Position numbers and translations under genes: made by a program. Positions 1 to 13,400 of a stretch of 64,000 bases of DNA are shown here, piece by piece. Source of the DNA: Ichthyosporea sp. XGB-2017a (Eukaryota; Opisthokonta; Ichthyosporea); assembly GCA_002811675.1 (NCBI GenBank), contig PDIM01000004.1, positions 44,879-108,878 of the forward strand, written 5' to 3'. The notes under the pieces were generated by a model. That model ran no database searches and was not told where the DNA came from. It worked only from the letters and a program-made list of their open reading frames with translations. How positions within the stretch are numbered: the stretch's first letter is position 1; every line of letters begins with the position of its first letter.

Positions 1-539
1 TTTTAGCTTGAAAGAGGGTCAGCTAGCACAGGAGCAGCTAGCAGTAGATCCTTTGCACGGGTCTTTAGGACTTATTACTGTAGTTAGACATTTTCCCCTA
101 ACCCTACTCCCTCACTCAGTCTTTTTGTTTCAAAATCATCGGTTCTTCAAAATACCAAAGAAGGATGGAAAATGGAGACTGAGACTGATTCTTCGTGTAA
201 CGAAGTGTAAAATTAGGGTGTACAAGTATAGTAAAGTCGCCCTATGTTTGCATGTTTCCCCCTGCCTTCACATAGAGAACAACCCACTTCTTCCCGGCTT
301 CTTCCCCCACTGGCCACTGTCAAACAATAGACTGCGAGTGATATATTTCTCAATTTGTCTTGCTCACCAAAAGCTTTTATTCGAAATCATAACAGTTACA
401 ATAGAATCACAGTTAAATAGAGTTGATTACTCGTTCACTCTTACTCGTTCACTCTTACTCGTTCACTCATCTCTGTTTCAGGGTACATAAGTGCTCATAG
501 CTATGACGTAAAGGTACCTACTACAACAACAGTTAGGTA
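1..539. other. Intergenic, no supported gene
   Basis: The open frames here begin at TTG and match nothing I recognise. The only structure seen is the 14-bp tandem repeat listed separately. Confidence 0.5.
427..468. repeat. Three perfect copies of a 14-bp tandem repeat
   Basis: The unit TTACTCGTTCACTC occurs three times in a row without a mismatch. It is a short minisatellite in non-coding DNA. Confidence 0.9.
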
Positions 540-1717
540 CTATCTAACCAAACACGTACCATCAGTCGCGACCAAGTCCGACGCATACTGAGCATACAAA
601 GTATAGGACGATTCAACATATTCTTTCGCTGTACTGCCGTCGCTATAAGTCAATGTTACACATCCTGAATAAGGAACAGCAACAGTCACCTCATAAACAT
701 AGAAACTCCAATTACATAGTAACTGTTCCTGCTGGTGCTGTTACCGTAGCAGAGTTAGCAATGGTTGTAGATGTAGTCTGTGACTCGGTATTTGAGTACG
801 TATACGAATTAGTTTCTGAACTGGTCCAAGAATAGCTAAAGCCTTGAGATGCAGAAGCAGAACCCGTGACTGCACCAATTTATATTCGTATTTCACAGTA
901 ACTGACGTGTCTTCTTTGTACGTTTTCGAGTACGAGTAACTATTTGTTGTCGAATCAGTGTACGAATTGGTATCAGACAGAGTGTAACTGAAACTCGGCG
1001 TCACAGATTGATCAGCAGAAGAATCACAAGCATTAACAGACCCAAACTGGCTACTTTTAATCGCTGGATCGCTGAAAGTCACGTTGTCCATATCCAATAC
1101 AACGCTAGAGTAATCCATATCCGAAAGAACAACTGCCCTATAGTAAGACAGTTGCAAAATATAGGAACCACCTTCGTAGTCCCATATTCCGTAAAAAACT
1201 TCATCCCATAAAGTTCACTGTTTCCTAAGTCGACGGTTTTTTCAAATTTTGTGGAACAGTAAGTTTCTGCCCGGTTGTGGCGCAAGAATCCATGCCATGG
1301 GTTCGAAGTATCAAGTAAGGAAGCCAAAACAAGCTCACGCCCAAGATAGCCGTCAGTTTGTCCTTTGTACGTTTTCGAAGGAAAGTAACAAGAACGGTAA
1401 CCAGCTTTAGAGAACTGCGTACCTTCTTCCCATGTTTGTGTGTTTTCATTGAAATAGTATTTATCCCACTCAAAAATTGTTCCATTCAAAGAGCTGGCCA
1501 TGGAACCAATTCCTATTGTTGTCATGGTATTATTTGACCAAAATAAAACTACCTGGTTGAGATTCTCCACTCCCGAAGAGTTAGCTTTATGATTGAGGGT
1601 CTTGATGACGACAAGGGTTACTCCATCAGTGCTATGTGCGCCTTCATACATGCTTACAAAACCTCCAGTTTCGCGAATTGCCCATGCTCCCCAGTAGCCA
1701 CCAGGTGTCATAGGCAA
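540..1717 (-). pseudogene. Decayed beta-strand-rich protein gene, possibly aerolysin-like pore former
   Basis: Long minus-strand coding-like stretches lie end to end in different frames: about 1717-1150 in one frame, about 1157-860 in another, and further pieces down to a stop near 540. No GT-AG intron explains the frame changes near 1150-1200 and 860, so I read it as a broken gene or as assembly indels. The central part is rich in alternating Ser, Thr and Tyr (for example SYTLSDTNSYTDSTTNSYSY), the composition of the membrane hairpin in aerolysin-type beta-pore-forming proteins. The upstream part has Trp, Gly and Cys residues but no domain I can name. The family assignment is an inference from composition only. 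No intact product can be read from this sequence. Confidence 0.35.
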
Positions 1718-1889
1718 AATATCTGTTTCGACTATATAACAGTGTGAGATGAGCTTTGGTGATAATAAAAAGAATCCTTCATCCCTCGCGTCGAAAGTTT
1801 GCCAAAATGAGTGAGATTTTACGTAATATCATTACTTGACGTGTCAAAGACTTCATCTTAAGAAAGAGGGAATCTAAGTTGGCAAAGAG

Positions 1890-2752
1890 TTAGAATGTGT
1901 TTAAAGAAAATGCTTCCCACCGAGCGAATACAGAAGACTTAAGTGTACCGACTTGTTGAACGTTACTGCGGCTTGTATCTCTCTGTTCTCTGTCACCATA
2001 GAGATTTGCATAGAATGCCGCACCAATTCTCTCTAGGTCAGCCTGTTCCGTGAGAACGTTTCCATCCGTGCCTTTCAGACCGCCTATCAATTCTCCTGTT
2101 AACATACGCTCATGTATTCCGATCCTTTTCTTCAACATTCTTGCCATTCTTTTTTCAAAACGTTCCTTTTCCCGCTCAGTAATATCCTCGCGGTGTTTCT
2201 CAATCAGACTCTCTAGTTCGGCTGTCCTCGGGTTCCATATCATGCTAGCAGCTTCGTCAAACTGTACTTCAAGCTTTTCGAGTTGAGCTTGGGCTTTCCT
2301 TCCATTTGATTTCGCTTTTCTTGATGTTGTTGGCAAGTCTGACCGTTTCCTGTTCAAAGACTGCCCAGTTGTCAATAAACTGATCCTCATCGTCCAGCTG
2401 ATCCAGCCATGGACATTCCTTCAACCAAACTTCAATTTTATCAATAGCCTCCTCGTGTTCTAGAATATCTCTTGGGAAACCCACGTCTCTGCCAACTCGC
2501 ATTTCTTCCGCATTTCTTCTTCCAGTTTGAATCGAACGGTTAGCCGTGATCAGACAAGTCACGAACAGATTTTTGATGTGCCTCAATCACACACGCATCC
2601 GCATTGGTGAAGATATAGTCCAGCCTGGTCCCTCTCAGAGAGGACCCATCCCTCCTTGTGACGATTTTCTCCTCTGGAAAGGCTTCTCTGTGTAAGTCCG
2701 TGAGTCCATTCGCTTGGATGAATAGGTTGAAGTCATCCACCAATTTCAACAA
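1890..2752 (-). mobile_element. Fragment of a non-LTR (LINE) retrotransposon ORF2, frame-broken
   Basis: Three overlapping minus-strand frames (2752-2540, 2586-2269, 2390-1890) read in order as part of a LINE ORF2. The first carries the end of an endonuclease/exonuclease/phosphatase domain, with GTRLDYIFTNAD followed by SDHG. The next two are charged, helical linker sequence typical of the region between endonuclease and reverse transcriptase. They end with AAFYANLYG, like the FYxxLY motif that precedes LINE reverse transcriptases. No reverse transcriptase (no YxDD box) follows. The element is therefore a dead internal fragment, cut before the RT domain, with at least two frameshifts. Confidence 0.72.
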
Positions 2753-2841
2753 ATGTTATGCACGCCAACACCCAATTTGTGCACTTCTTTCGAAGATTGT
2801 TTTTCATAGAAATGCTACTCAAGGATATACCTTAGCATTAC

Positions 2842-2847
2842 TTTATT
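2842..2847 (-). terminator. Poly(A) signal AATAAA for the secreted His-rich protein gene
   Basis: AATAAA on the minus strand, 67 nt past the stop codon at 2914. Confidence 0.55.
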
Positions 2848-2913
2848 TAGTCGTCCCTGGCTGGGAAATTTGCTAACACATCAGTCTAGCAATCTCGAAG
2901 GATTGCACTGAGG

Positions 2914-3609
2914 TTAGCTCTCACTTTCTTTGCCGTCGGGCTTGCTCTTACAGCTAGACTTCTTGAATTTGGCTTTCAGCTCACAGTTGTCCGAAGTTGG
3001 GACGCAAGTGTCTCCTTTAAAGTGACTACGGAAGAAGAACAAACAAGGCAGTTAGAAAACAATATACCACTCAACTCAGAAGAAATCAAGACATCGTAAC
3101 TTACGCAAAGGTGACATTCCCAATATAACTGTCAGACGTCAAGAGTAAGTTTGTTCCCTCAAAATTGTAGAAACAATAAGCATTTGCGATTCCTGGATTT
3201 GTTACAATCTGTACTCCGACCAAGACTGCACTTTGAGGATTGGGTATAGACATGGCTATTCAGCATTGTAAAAGAAATAACGAGATTGCGTTAGGTTCTG
3301 AGAATCTTACAATGGTTTTGCACACATTTGTAACTTACTATATCCTTCAAAGGAGATCCCGCTATGGCAAGAGGCATACACTGAATTTGACGACCATTGA
3401 CCTACAGGATACTCCTTGATTGTTTTAGGGTCTGGGCAGTCAAACGTATGATGTTTACCGTCGTGATGGCGGTGATGGTGATGTCCATGACGGTGGTGAC
3501 TGTGATGGCTTTTTTTATCTTCCGAAGCTGGTGCCCCCATGCATGCAGAAACAAGCATTGCTGTCGCAATAGTAAAAATAATCAAACACTGCACTCTTGG
3601 TTTTGTCAT
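2914..3609 (-). CDS. Small secreted His-rich, Cys-containing protein (3 exons, 177 aa)
   Basis: The exons in transcript order are 3609-3339, 3255-3105 and 3025-2914. Both introns have GTAAGT donors and AG acceptors (83 and 79 nt) and the phases join exactly to give 177 codons plus TAA. Residues 1-25 form a signal peptide: basic start (MTKPR), hydrophobic core (IIFTIATAMLVSA), small residues before the mature part. A His cluster follows at about residues 34-50 (HHSHHRHGHHHHRHH). The rest has several Cys that could pair, including the C-terminal CVPTSDNC and SSCKSKPDGK. It is likely exported to wall or medium. Histidine clusters often bind Zn, Cu or Ni, but metal binding here is inferred. I recognise no family. 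Confidence 0.8.
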
Positions 3610-4199
3610 GTCTCACGTGTCCCTTTTGAAATCTTGTCAAATCAAAGGATTTCTCTGTCTAAAGATTTATATTTGTAAACTTTGATGATGATCTTTATCT
3701 GCATAACCAGTTAATGTCCTCTTTATAAGCGAAAAAATGCTAATTACTTCGTTGGAGAGGAATTGATACAAAGCTAGATATACATAAGAAAGCAAAGTTT
3801 TATGCGGAGTCTTATGCGCCAAAGTCAGTGGTGTCATCCCTAAAGCAACTCATATTGAGTAGAAGAAAACAAATATGACCTCAAAGCTGCTTTGAAAATA
3901 GACTTTGGGCCAGCTGCACTCGCTCAACAAACTAAAATTTAATAAAACAAAAGTACATTAAACAAAACAAAACGAAAAGCTCCGAGACCAAAACAAAAAA
4001 TAAATAAAAAAACAGAGAATTCAAATAAAATTCGCATTCAATTTCTTCTTGTTTCAAAAACATTTATCCATTGTATACTAAATGGGAGCATCTGCTGACC
4101 CCACCCGACTACCCGCAACGTGACAGTTTCTTGTTTTGGAACTTGCTGCTTGGTCAGGCGTCAGGTAGAAGTTTTAAAATGACGTTTTGCTTATTATTT

Positions 4200-4329
4200 G
4201 AACGAACTGGCAAAGTACAGGAGTTTTCTGACCAATCAGAGGGCGTAAATAGAATGTATCCAGACGGTCAAGGAGGCAAGGAGGAGGTATCGCTCGAAGA
4301 GGAATCGATGAATGAACTGGCAAAGTACA
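4200..4329. repeat. Imperfect 20-bp direct repeat, 110 bp apart
   Basis: GAACGAACTGGCAAAGTACA at 4200-4219 recurs with one change at 4310-4329. The pair flanks the dispersed-repeat blocks at 4232-4312, so the direct repeats may mark the internal structure or ends of that element. Confidence 0.7.
4232..4312. repeat. Dispersed repeat, copy 1 (copy 2 near 63629)
   Basis: Three blocks occur in the same order and near-equal spacing at both ends of the window: CCAATCAGAGGGCG (4232), AGGAGGTATCGCTCG (4282) and TCGATGAA (4305), against 63629, 63675 and 63699. The blocks match at 13/14, 14/15 and 8/8 bases. The sequence between is diverged. It could be an old MITE- or SINE-like element; no coding capacity is seen. 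Confidence 0.6.
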
Positions 4330-4379
4330 TACGGTTTCTTTTGTCAGACACTACTGTAGTTTCAATATTTCACGGCATT

Positions 4380-4385
4380 TTTATT
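4380..4385 (-). terminator. Poly(A) signal AATAAA for the dynein heavy chain gene
   Basis: AATAAA on the minus strand, about 40 nt after the dynein stop codon. Confidence 0.55.
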
Positions 4386-4425
4386 CATTCACTTTGTCAT
4401 AAAACAATACTACGAACATAAATAT

Positions 4426-7400
4426 CTATAAATCCGAGGCGATAAACGCACACCCTCTTTCGTAAAACGCGTTTCGAAGTCGTTCGTTCTTTGGGATTAT
4501 GCAAATACTGAAAAGATGGTTGTTCCTTTGCGTGTTAAGATAAATTGGCATTAACACACCATTCTTCTTATTATCCACAATAGTCTTATCAGAAATAGGA
4601 AGCCACGACAGACATACTTCGCCTACATCCAAAAAGGCACCCTTTCCAATATCAATTCTATTCTCTACCCAATTTCCGCCATACAGCTTGAGGCCTGAAA
4701 TTTTAAAAGCGACGCCCGATGGTTCGCAGTTACCAGATAATTGCGCACACAGTTCGAGCTCCTCGAGAGATATTTTCAATGATTGTGCAACAAACTGCCT
4801 TGTGGCTGTGATATACGCTTCTGGAATAAACAGGCCACCGATCCAAACTGCCATTTTGTTAAACGCTTTAGCTTCACAAATGGACTCCATCTGGGTACAA
4901 CGGGCCGCAAAGTCAACCATCCATTTGTTCACAGTTATTTCCGAAGGAACGCTGTATTTAATCCATGATTTGGGAAGTTCTCCTTTCAAAATGTCGGTAA
5001 TTAAGCTCCTAGAGTCATTTGTTTGCTTTGCGCTCTCTTCGCAGATTGCCAAAAGCCCTATAAGATCTTCACGCACAGTTTTCAGTAGACTGTTGCATGC
5101 AAAAACCTCCCTTTCAAAGTACCGAAACAACGGATCTTGTATATTATTTTCATTTCGCTCTAATTCTACAACTTCCACTGTAAGCATCTCCAACCACCTG
5201 TGACAAAGAGTCGCCACAGTGGCCATCCAGGAAGGCTTGCCATCAGCCACAGACGAAGATCTACGAGTCTTTCTGGTTCCCGACTCTGACTCTGCGGTAT
5301 CACTTACTAGAGTTTTCATCTTCAACAGCTTGGACACAAACCGTTCGGATCTATCGATGAGCAACATTTTCTCAGCATCATCAGGCAGGCCTAGCCACGC
5401 AGGTCGATGATTATTTGGCAATTCTTCTACCCATTTTAGAAAGCCGTCTCTGGACGATGAGTCTGGCATAATCATGCGAACATCAGCATTTGCATCTTCC
5501 GCAAGAACAAAGTCAACATTAAAGCTCTGTGGGTTAAACAAACCTTGAACAAGGGTATTCAAATACTTCTGATCAAAGTCATTGTCCAGGCGGGCACCGT
5601 AAATACACGAGGATATTATATTGGAAATCGCATTCCATGGAATCTTATCTGGGGATATATTCGCGCGACCCTCTCCAACAGAATCTATCCAGTGGTCAAC
5701 AAGGTCGAACGTGCATTTCAAATCAGATTCACTAAATTCGTATTTCTTAGACCAGCCGATAGGTGCATATCTTAAACGCTCCTGAATAACAGCATGAAGC
5801 CAAGCAACCAAAAAATGCACTCTACTTCTTTCATTTGGTTTCTTTTCCGACCGCTCCAACGAGATAGAACTCAAAATACCATGCAAACTTGCTTTGACAC
5901 CAGGTGGTGCTTCAAATACACATATGCGCGACATTCGAAGCAAATTTACAGGAATGTGGGCCTGAATGTCCGCGCTCATAAAGATGCGGAAATCTTCGTG
6001 AGGAGAGAGCATATGCAATTTCTTTTCTAGGTGAACAAGCCACTGTGGTGTAAGATGTACATTTTTGAGAAGAACCCACGCTCCAGTTTTACTAGCTTGT
6101 GTTATAGCTTTCTCCGCCAAAGTAAATCCTTCAGAAGACCCAATGGCAACAGGAAATAAAGTAATATTTAGACGGTCGCTTAGTTCGTCAACTCTGCCAC
6201 TTGCGTCATACCCTGGAGCACAACACAGAATAATTGGGGTCTTGGAATTGCCCTCCCTAGAAATAACGTCGAGATCAATATCTTTGCTCCGCATCTCACC
6301 ATTCCTGAAACAACTTTCAACAAACAAATGACCCATTGCAAGAAGTCTATCAGGACGGACGGCTTGAATGAAAAGCATGCAGCGAAACACATTAATAACT
6401 TGGGTTCGGCCTGAGAATTCTTCAAACTTTAAAACACTCTGCTCTGGGGTTGGATCATCGAGTAAAGCGCTCACTTTGGGCATCAGCGAATGCTTTAGAG
6501 GCTCAAAAGACTCTAATTTAAATAGCTGTATAATATTTCCATATGTGGCCGAGGACAACTTCTCCTGTAGGTCAAGCGGTATTTCTTCATTTGATAGCGA
6601 TACTATATCGTGTCGAAGAAAGTGCTCATATTCGATATCATCAATTTCATCATCTGTATCGAAGGAGAATATTCTGCAGAGCATGAAGAGGAACATCATT
6701 CGGTCGTCATGAAGCAATGTATTCGAAGCACGCTGAAACGTCTCACGAAAGAGGTCGGACTGCAATTCTTTCACGCGGGTACTTGAATCTTTCGTTGTCA
6801 GCTGCTCACTATTCTTTAGAACTTTTTCAAAAACATCCAAAAAGAAGTTTAAAGAGAATTGGTAAAGGTGTTTGATCTGATTCAATTGCTCCAGGGTGAA
6901 GTACAGAGAGCTACACGAAATGGCAATTGGCAAATACGAATTGCTGACATTTTCAATATCCTGCATAACAGCGTCAGTTTCTTCCACCTTTTTCTCAACT
7001 TCCGCAGCTTCTTTCTTCAAGACCTCCAAGGTCGTGATTACATTATCGTTGTCAAGAAGCTTCCCTTCAGAACCATTCAACGCATCCAACAGCGATTTTT
7101 CAAGTTGGCGTAAGCGCAATTTGAATTCACCTTGTAACTTCAAAATATCTGTGTATTTTTGGTCTACATCAGGTCGTTCTTTTTTCAACACCTTGTTCAG
7201 GCACTGACTCTGAAGGCTGCTCATTGTCACGGTGAAATTAACAAGAGTTACTCGGCTGCAAACATCCGGAGGGAAAATATGGGTCGGGTCTCTCGTCGAC
7301 AAGAAGATAACAAAAGACGGTGAAAAATCTATGTCTTGGTCACCCACACGAATCAGAACTCTCCCTCCTGCCTTACGCAATTCTCTGTTCAAAACTGGAT

Positions 7401-10400
7401 TCAAAATAGGGTCATAGTTTTCTGCATCTTGAACAAGCACAGGGTTTCCGAACCTCAAGGCACTCTCAAGGTTTTTGCGGAAGGAATCGTCCAAGAAACT
7501 CGTTTTAATGATTTTTTTGTCTTTGTACTGATTAAGAATAAATTGAGATGCCTGCCCAGAAGGATCAATAACCAGAGGGTACCTATTGAAACGATTTAAC
7601 ACAATGGCATTCTCATTGCAAATGTTATCATCAGGGAGAGTATTACTTTGCCAGTTTAATCTCTCATCTGGACTTGAAAGGAAATGAACAAGTGACAGAT
7701 CTTTCTTGCATATAATACTACAGTTATGCAGACGCTGCATCCACCGTTTAAGCAACATATTGCGAACGCGTTGATCAAAATATCCAGAATATGTCATAAA
7801 GGCCGCAGATAGCAAAATGTCTCCAGGAAGAGTTTCCATTTGAAATTTAAATTGTTCACTTTCTTTCTTCCACCGCTCATTTTCAGAGGCCAGACTGCCA
7901 ATGAGAGCAATGGATCTATCTACTTTTGACTTTACATTAGACATTTCACTCTTAATACTTTCAGCAGAACTTATTAAGCTTGCATATTCCTCTTTGTACT
8001 TTGCAATACTGAGCTCTAGTTCGGAGATCATAGTTCGCATTTCCGCATCTTGTATTTTTGTTTCCTCGGCAGCCTCTTCCAGCTTCCTCAACTCATTACG
8101 CAAAGGTTCCACTTTGTTTAAGGCCTCTGAATACATAACTTGAGCAATAACCCATTGGGCGAGCGGTCCACAAGCTTTACTGGCCCGATTGATACTTTCA
8201 TAGTTAAAGTCGGGCTTCGAAATGTACTCTTTTTTCACTCGAAGTCTCAAGCTCTCCGATAAATTATCAGTGTCGAAATTAACAATGTTCGAAATAAAAT
8301 CATCTCTCACTAGCACAGTGCGGATAGATTTCCATTCAACATTGGACTCTCCAAGTAAAATGCAAATAGCTTCCATGGTGAGTTTCACAAGCTGGGGAGG
8401 ATTACCCATTCCTCTCACTTCTACCAATTGCTGTTTCTTAATTGATTTAACACTCTTTGCTGCCTCTTGGACCGCTGGTTCAACGTCTGCGAGATCACTC
8501 ACTACAGCTACCCTTCGCTCTTCAATCTCCTTATTTTGCTTAATTAGTGCTTCTTGGATTTCCAGGGAGGCGGCCTTTTTCTTCTCTGCATCTTGCTGAT
8601 CTTCAACCATTTGCTTCAGCTTGACATTGGCTTCTTCATTTTTCTGCTCGAGCTCAACATTCTTGTGAGACAAGCTCTTCTGCAATTCTTCAACTTGTTC
8701 CACCGTTTCTGTAATTTTGCTTAAACCCACCTGAATATGTAACTGTTGATCTTCCAACTCATTTCGCTTCTCGCCAAACAAAGAAACATAATGCTTGATG
8801 AAATCGAGATAATGACGTGGGGTGACGTGTGTAAAAAGCCCCACTTTGTTGCGAAGGTTTTCGTTTACTTCTTGAACACTCTTATGTATGTAAACAAAGC
8901 TGTCAATGATGGCTTCACGATGCGATGGCTCCGCACTAACTTCCATGGATGCACTAGGAAAAGGTACAGATGGGATAAAGTCAACCTTATCAAGATCGAG
9001 GCGGGTTGTAAACTCACTGCCTACCTGATACAGCGCTTGGTCGGACCAGTCCCCAAACCAGTCAAGCACACATCGATTAAAAAGGGCTGGGCTTGTGGCA
9101 GCTCTATCCTTTAGGCCGTCTACGGAGGGATTCATTGTGAATACAATATGAAGATTCTTCATAATTTGTCCGCAGAACCATTGGTACAGTTCTTCATTTG
9201 AATCGAGCATCAGGCCTTCCTTCTGGGATCCTTCTTTACAAGACGTCATCAGGGCTGTAAATTCATCACCTTCAAATAAACCTGGAACTTCTCCATTAGC
9301 AAGAAGCGTATTCATTCGCTCAAGAAAACTCGCCTCCAGAATATTCGACTCATCCATTATAAAACAAATTTTTTCACCTTTACATCCACTGCGCTTGAGT
9401 ACACTTCGCAGGTCTTCTTCGAAGTCTTCAGCAGAGTATTTGTGGTGAACTTTAATCTGAAAAACACTCAAACCATTCATCCAAGCAACAAATCTAGAAA
9501 GCGTGGTTTTCCCAGAGCCACTCACTCCGATCAAAAGAAGATGGCCTTGAACTTGGCGAAATACACGATCAATTCTCAAAACATGGTCTAACACTTCATT
9601 AAACAGCACAAGAGGAACATCCAATTCTTCCTCGTAAAAAACTTTAAGACGAGCAGTGGTATATTCTCTCAATTCTTCTCTATCGACGGCCAAGTAATCT
9701 TTACTTAACCAATTGCTAAACAATATGGGTCTCTTCAGCGCTTTGTCTGCATCCATGTTAGTAAAGTGCTTAATGGCAACTTCATCAATTAGCTCTTCCG
9801 TCCATTGCCGTTCATCGTCATGAACTAATCGATCCTGAAAAAGTCGCAGCCCTTCGTGCGCCCAGACACGCGCAAGAGTTTCAATATCTACGACTTCCAA
9901 AGGCTTGATTGCCTCATAAATACCTCTCACCCACCGGGTCAGCTCTCTTGGACTATAAATGTAGTGTGGCTGAGAATCCACAGTAAACGTCTCTTGAGAT
10001 TTCGCATAAAATTCGACCATTGCGTCAGTCAATGGTGATGAATACGAGCGCATAGATGGAAAGAGCCTCATAAGGGCACGGTTAAACGTTCCATAAATTT
10101 GTTTAAGGGACAAAGGTGCGGGATAATCAACGAAAACAACAGGAACATGCCTCAAAAATCGTTCACTGAGCGGTTTTCTTCCAGGATCTGTGGGAGGGTT
10201 GCATGCACCAACAAACTGAATTCTATCCAAATGCACCCAAGTTTGGTCACTCGTTCTCCAAAATCCTCCATGCTCAACCATTTGACGAATGAACGATATG
10301 ATTCGTTGAGTCCCATACGAATCAACATCTGGTAAATTGATTTCATCACAAAAGATTATAATCCACTTTCCAATTTGCATGGGCGAGAGTGTCAATCCTT

Positions 10401-13400
10401 TAGGGGTTCTTTTATACTCACAATAGTGCTCAAACGTCTTAATCAAAAGCTCGGGTGTCGAAGCACTTGAAAAATTAAGTCCAACGACCTCCATTTCAGG
10501 CAAAGCACGCAATGCACTAAACAGAGTCATAGTTTTTCCAGATCCTGGAGGTCCACAGAGAATCATAGGTTTATGTCCAGCGAGCCACGTATACAAAAGA
10601 TCTTCATGTCTTACGGTGTCGATAGTTGGCACAACCACATCCGGGGACCCAACACGGTGCGTTTCTACTTCGATGACGGGAACACGACTTTGCCACGGAG
10701 CCCATTCGCCAGATATAGTGACCTCATAATCAATTAAAGCATACTCTGAGCAGTCCGGCAGACTAATGGTGCAAATCTTTTCTATAAATTTACTCAACCG
10801 AACGCGGTCTTTATATTTGCAGTCACCCGAGAAACACCACACCAAAGAATAAACTAATCGTTTGACTGAATACTGTTCACATACTTCTGCACTCATCGGA
10901 AAATCACTGTGGGTTTCGTTATGTTCGTGCACGTTGGTGCACGTTTTCTCAATCATTGCAAAAAGTGATCCTAAAACTCTTAAAGGACTAAATTTCATGA
11001 CATGCCCCAGTTTTTTACTAAAAGAAAGAGCCTGCAAAACAATGCCATTTCTTTTGAACATTGGTATCAAATAGTCGGCAACATCCCGCTGAACAGACAA
11101 AAGCGGGCTCACCACACCACCGTCTCCTTTTCCTTCATTATTATTTTCTTCACTATCAAGAGTACAGTGCCTAAGCCTTTCAAAGAAATTGTAAAATACA
11201 AATTCACAAGGCACGACATCTTCACTGAACCAAATCATACCACATCGACTTACAGTTGCCAATGTAGCATATTTTAAATTCTGAACCTCAAACATTATTC
11301 GAACATTCGAAGGAATATTCAAACGCTCGCCATTGGGTAAAGTTAATATCTTGTTGTCATCGAGAACACTGTTTAAATTCTCTACCCACTCGGGATCAAC
11401 ATCCCCGTCAAAAATAAACCAATGTCGTTTGGAAGCTTCATTTCTTACGTTATCAATAATGCGTCTCAAAATCCGAGTAAACAGACCATCATTCCATTCT
11501 CTGGTAGTTGAATCTAAATTCCCATATAGCTCGTCTTTGGAAATCGCCTTTGGGTCGATGACATAGCACACACTTTCACGCTTGTCCATTAGCTCGAGAG
11601 CTTTAGCCAAAACTCGCCATGCACAAGATTTACCGGAACCCGACGGTCCAACCATCATTACACCATGGTGTAAACATTGGATTTGGTACAGTTGAAGAAT
11701 TTTATCGAGCCATAAATCCTCTGGCCTCAAAAATAGTTCTTTACATACAGCCTGAATAGCTGTTCGTAGCTCTGTCAGGGCGCCTGGAACGTGTGATATT
11801 CCAGGAAATACATCTTGAATTAACCTATTAAGAAGGGGTATGTCAGAAGCAACCAATTTCGGCATCAAAGTTTCATGTATACTCTGGATAAGAACTTCTT
11901 GCTCCTGAGATTCAAGATTAATGCGAAGGCTGTCATCGTTGTTCCCTCGAATACGCTCTCGCTTAATGTTACCAGCACTCAACAAAACACTTTTCAAAGC
12001 TCTCAAGCCAAAATCGTAATGAGACTGTGACGAGAGTTGCTCATGGCATAACTTAAAAAGAGGTACAATTTTGTTGGACAAAATTTCTGCGCTTTTGAAG
12101 CCTTGTGCATACAGCATCACTTGGGCAATCAGTTGACGATCAGGCTTTGTCATAGCCAAACTCCGAAACAGTTTCTTTAAATTGTCGGGTAGATTTGATC
12201 TTCCCGCATACCCTGGGTTCATCGTTATGAAAATAGCCATATTGGGATTTACGGAAAGACTTCGTCCTAGAAGTTCTAATCGCAGGGCATTACTTCCAGT
12301 CGTAATACTATCCCGCAAAGACATTTGAATAGACTGAATTTGCTGCGATACAGCTGACAATATTCTCTCTTCAAGTCGATTAAATTCATCGAAACAACCC
12401 CACGCACCAACTTGACAAAGACCAATAAATATTCTACCCATGGCCTGAAAATCAAATTTTTCATCACAGTTAAAAACAAGTACAAAGCGACCAAGCTGAT
12501 GACCAAGTGCTTTGACAGATTCTGTTTTACCGGTGCCAGCTGGTCCGAATGGGCTGCCACCCAACCGCCATTCCAGCGCTTGAGTCATTGTAAGGTAGCA
12601 ACGATCCGTTAAGGGAGTCTGCACGAGTTTATCCGTAATGCCAAGGTATTCAAATCCATAATTGAAACAACTGTTCGCCATTTTAATCACCACTTGATTC
12701 AACACACTTTCCGATGGATTAAAATAGAATCGCATTTGCCTAGTCCATTCAAAGTTTTTAGAATCCGTTACGCCAGAGGCAACAAGAGATCTCAAAATAT
12801 CTCTTTGATGGACTAATTCGGTTATACTATGCTCCAGTTTCCGTCTCCTAACCGACGGCTGGTCACCCAACACGTACTCCGCTAAAGCGGACAGAATGTC
12901 TTCACAATATCGTGTCGGTTTCTCCAAATGTAGTGTACTAGTTGACAATTCCACTTCCACTTGTTCTGACCAGATAATCTGCTGCGCAAGAACAACAATT
13001 TGCAAAGGATATGAATCAACCCACTGGATGTATGAGTCGTATTTACCATTACTTTGTTCATGTGATAACGCTTTCAAAGTCTTCACAGACTGGCTCAGCA
13101 AATATGCCAACGTCAATCTCATCTGTTCTTCAACAGCACTTAGCCATTCATTCACCTTTGGTGCTTTCGCTAAAGACACAGGCGATAAGAATTTCACTTC
13201 CTCACCTTCTTTGGAGCACATTCCAACGATAATACCATCCTCACCTTCATCCAGTAACAAGGAACTTATGCCAGCAAACATTTTTTTGAAATGCTTTTGT
13301 AACTTTGGGACATTCAAACTATTGCCAATAATTTCAAGTAAGTCTTCATCACCAACAAAGTAGAATCTTGAAAAGAATGATCGCTCTCTCTCAAGGTATT

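Larger units (their letters stand above)
3610..4379. other. Intergenic region, repeat-bearing
   Basis: AT-rich DNA between the secreted-protein gene and the dynein gene. An open frame at 4071-4421 starts at TTG and lies inside repeat sequence, so I do not call it. The repeats are listed separately. Confidence 0.5.
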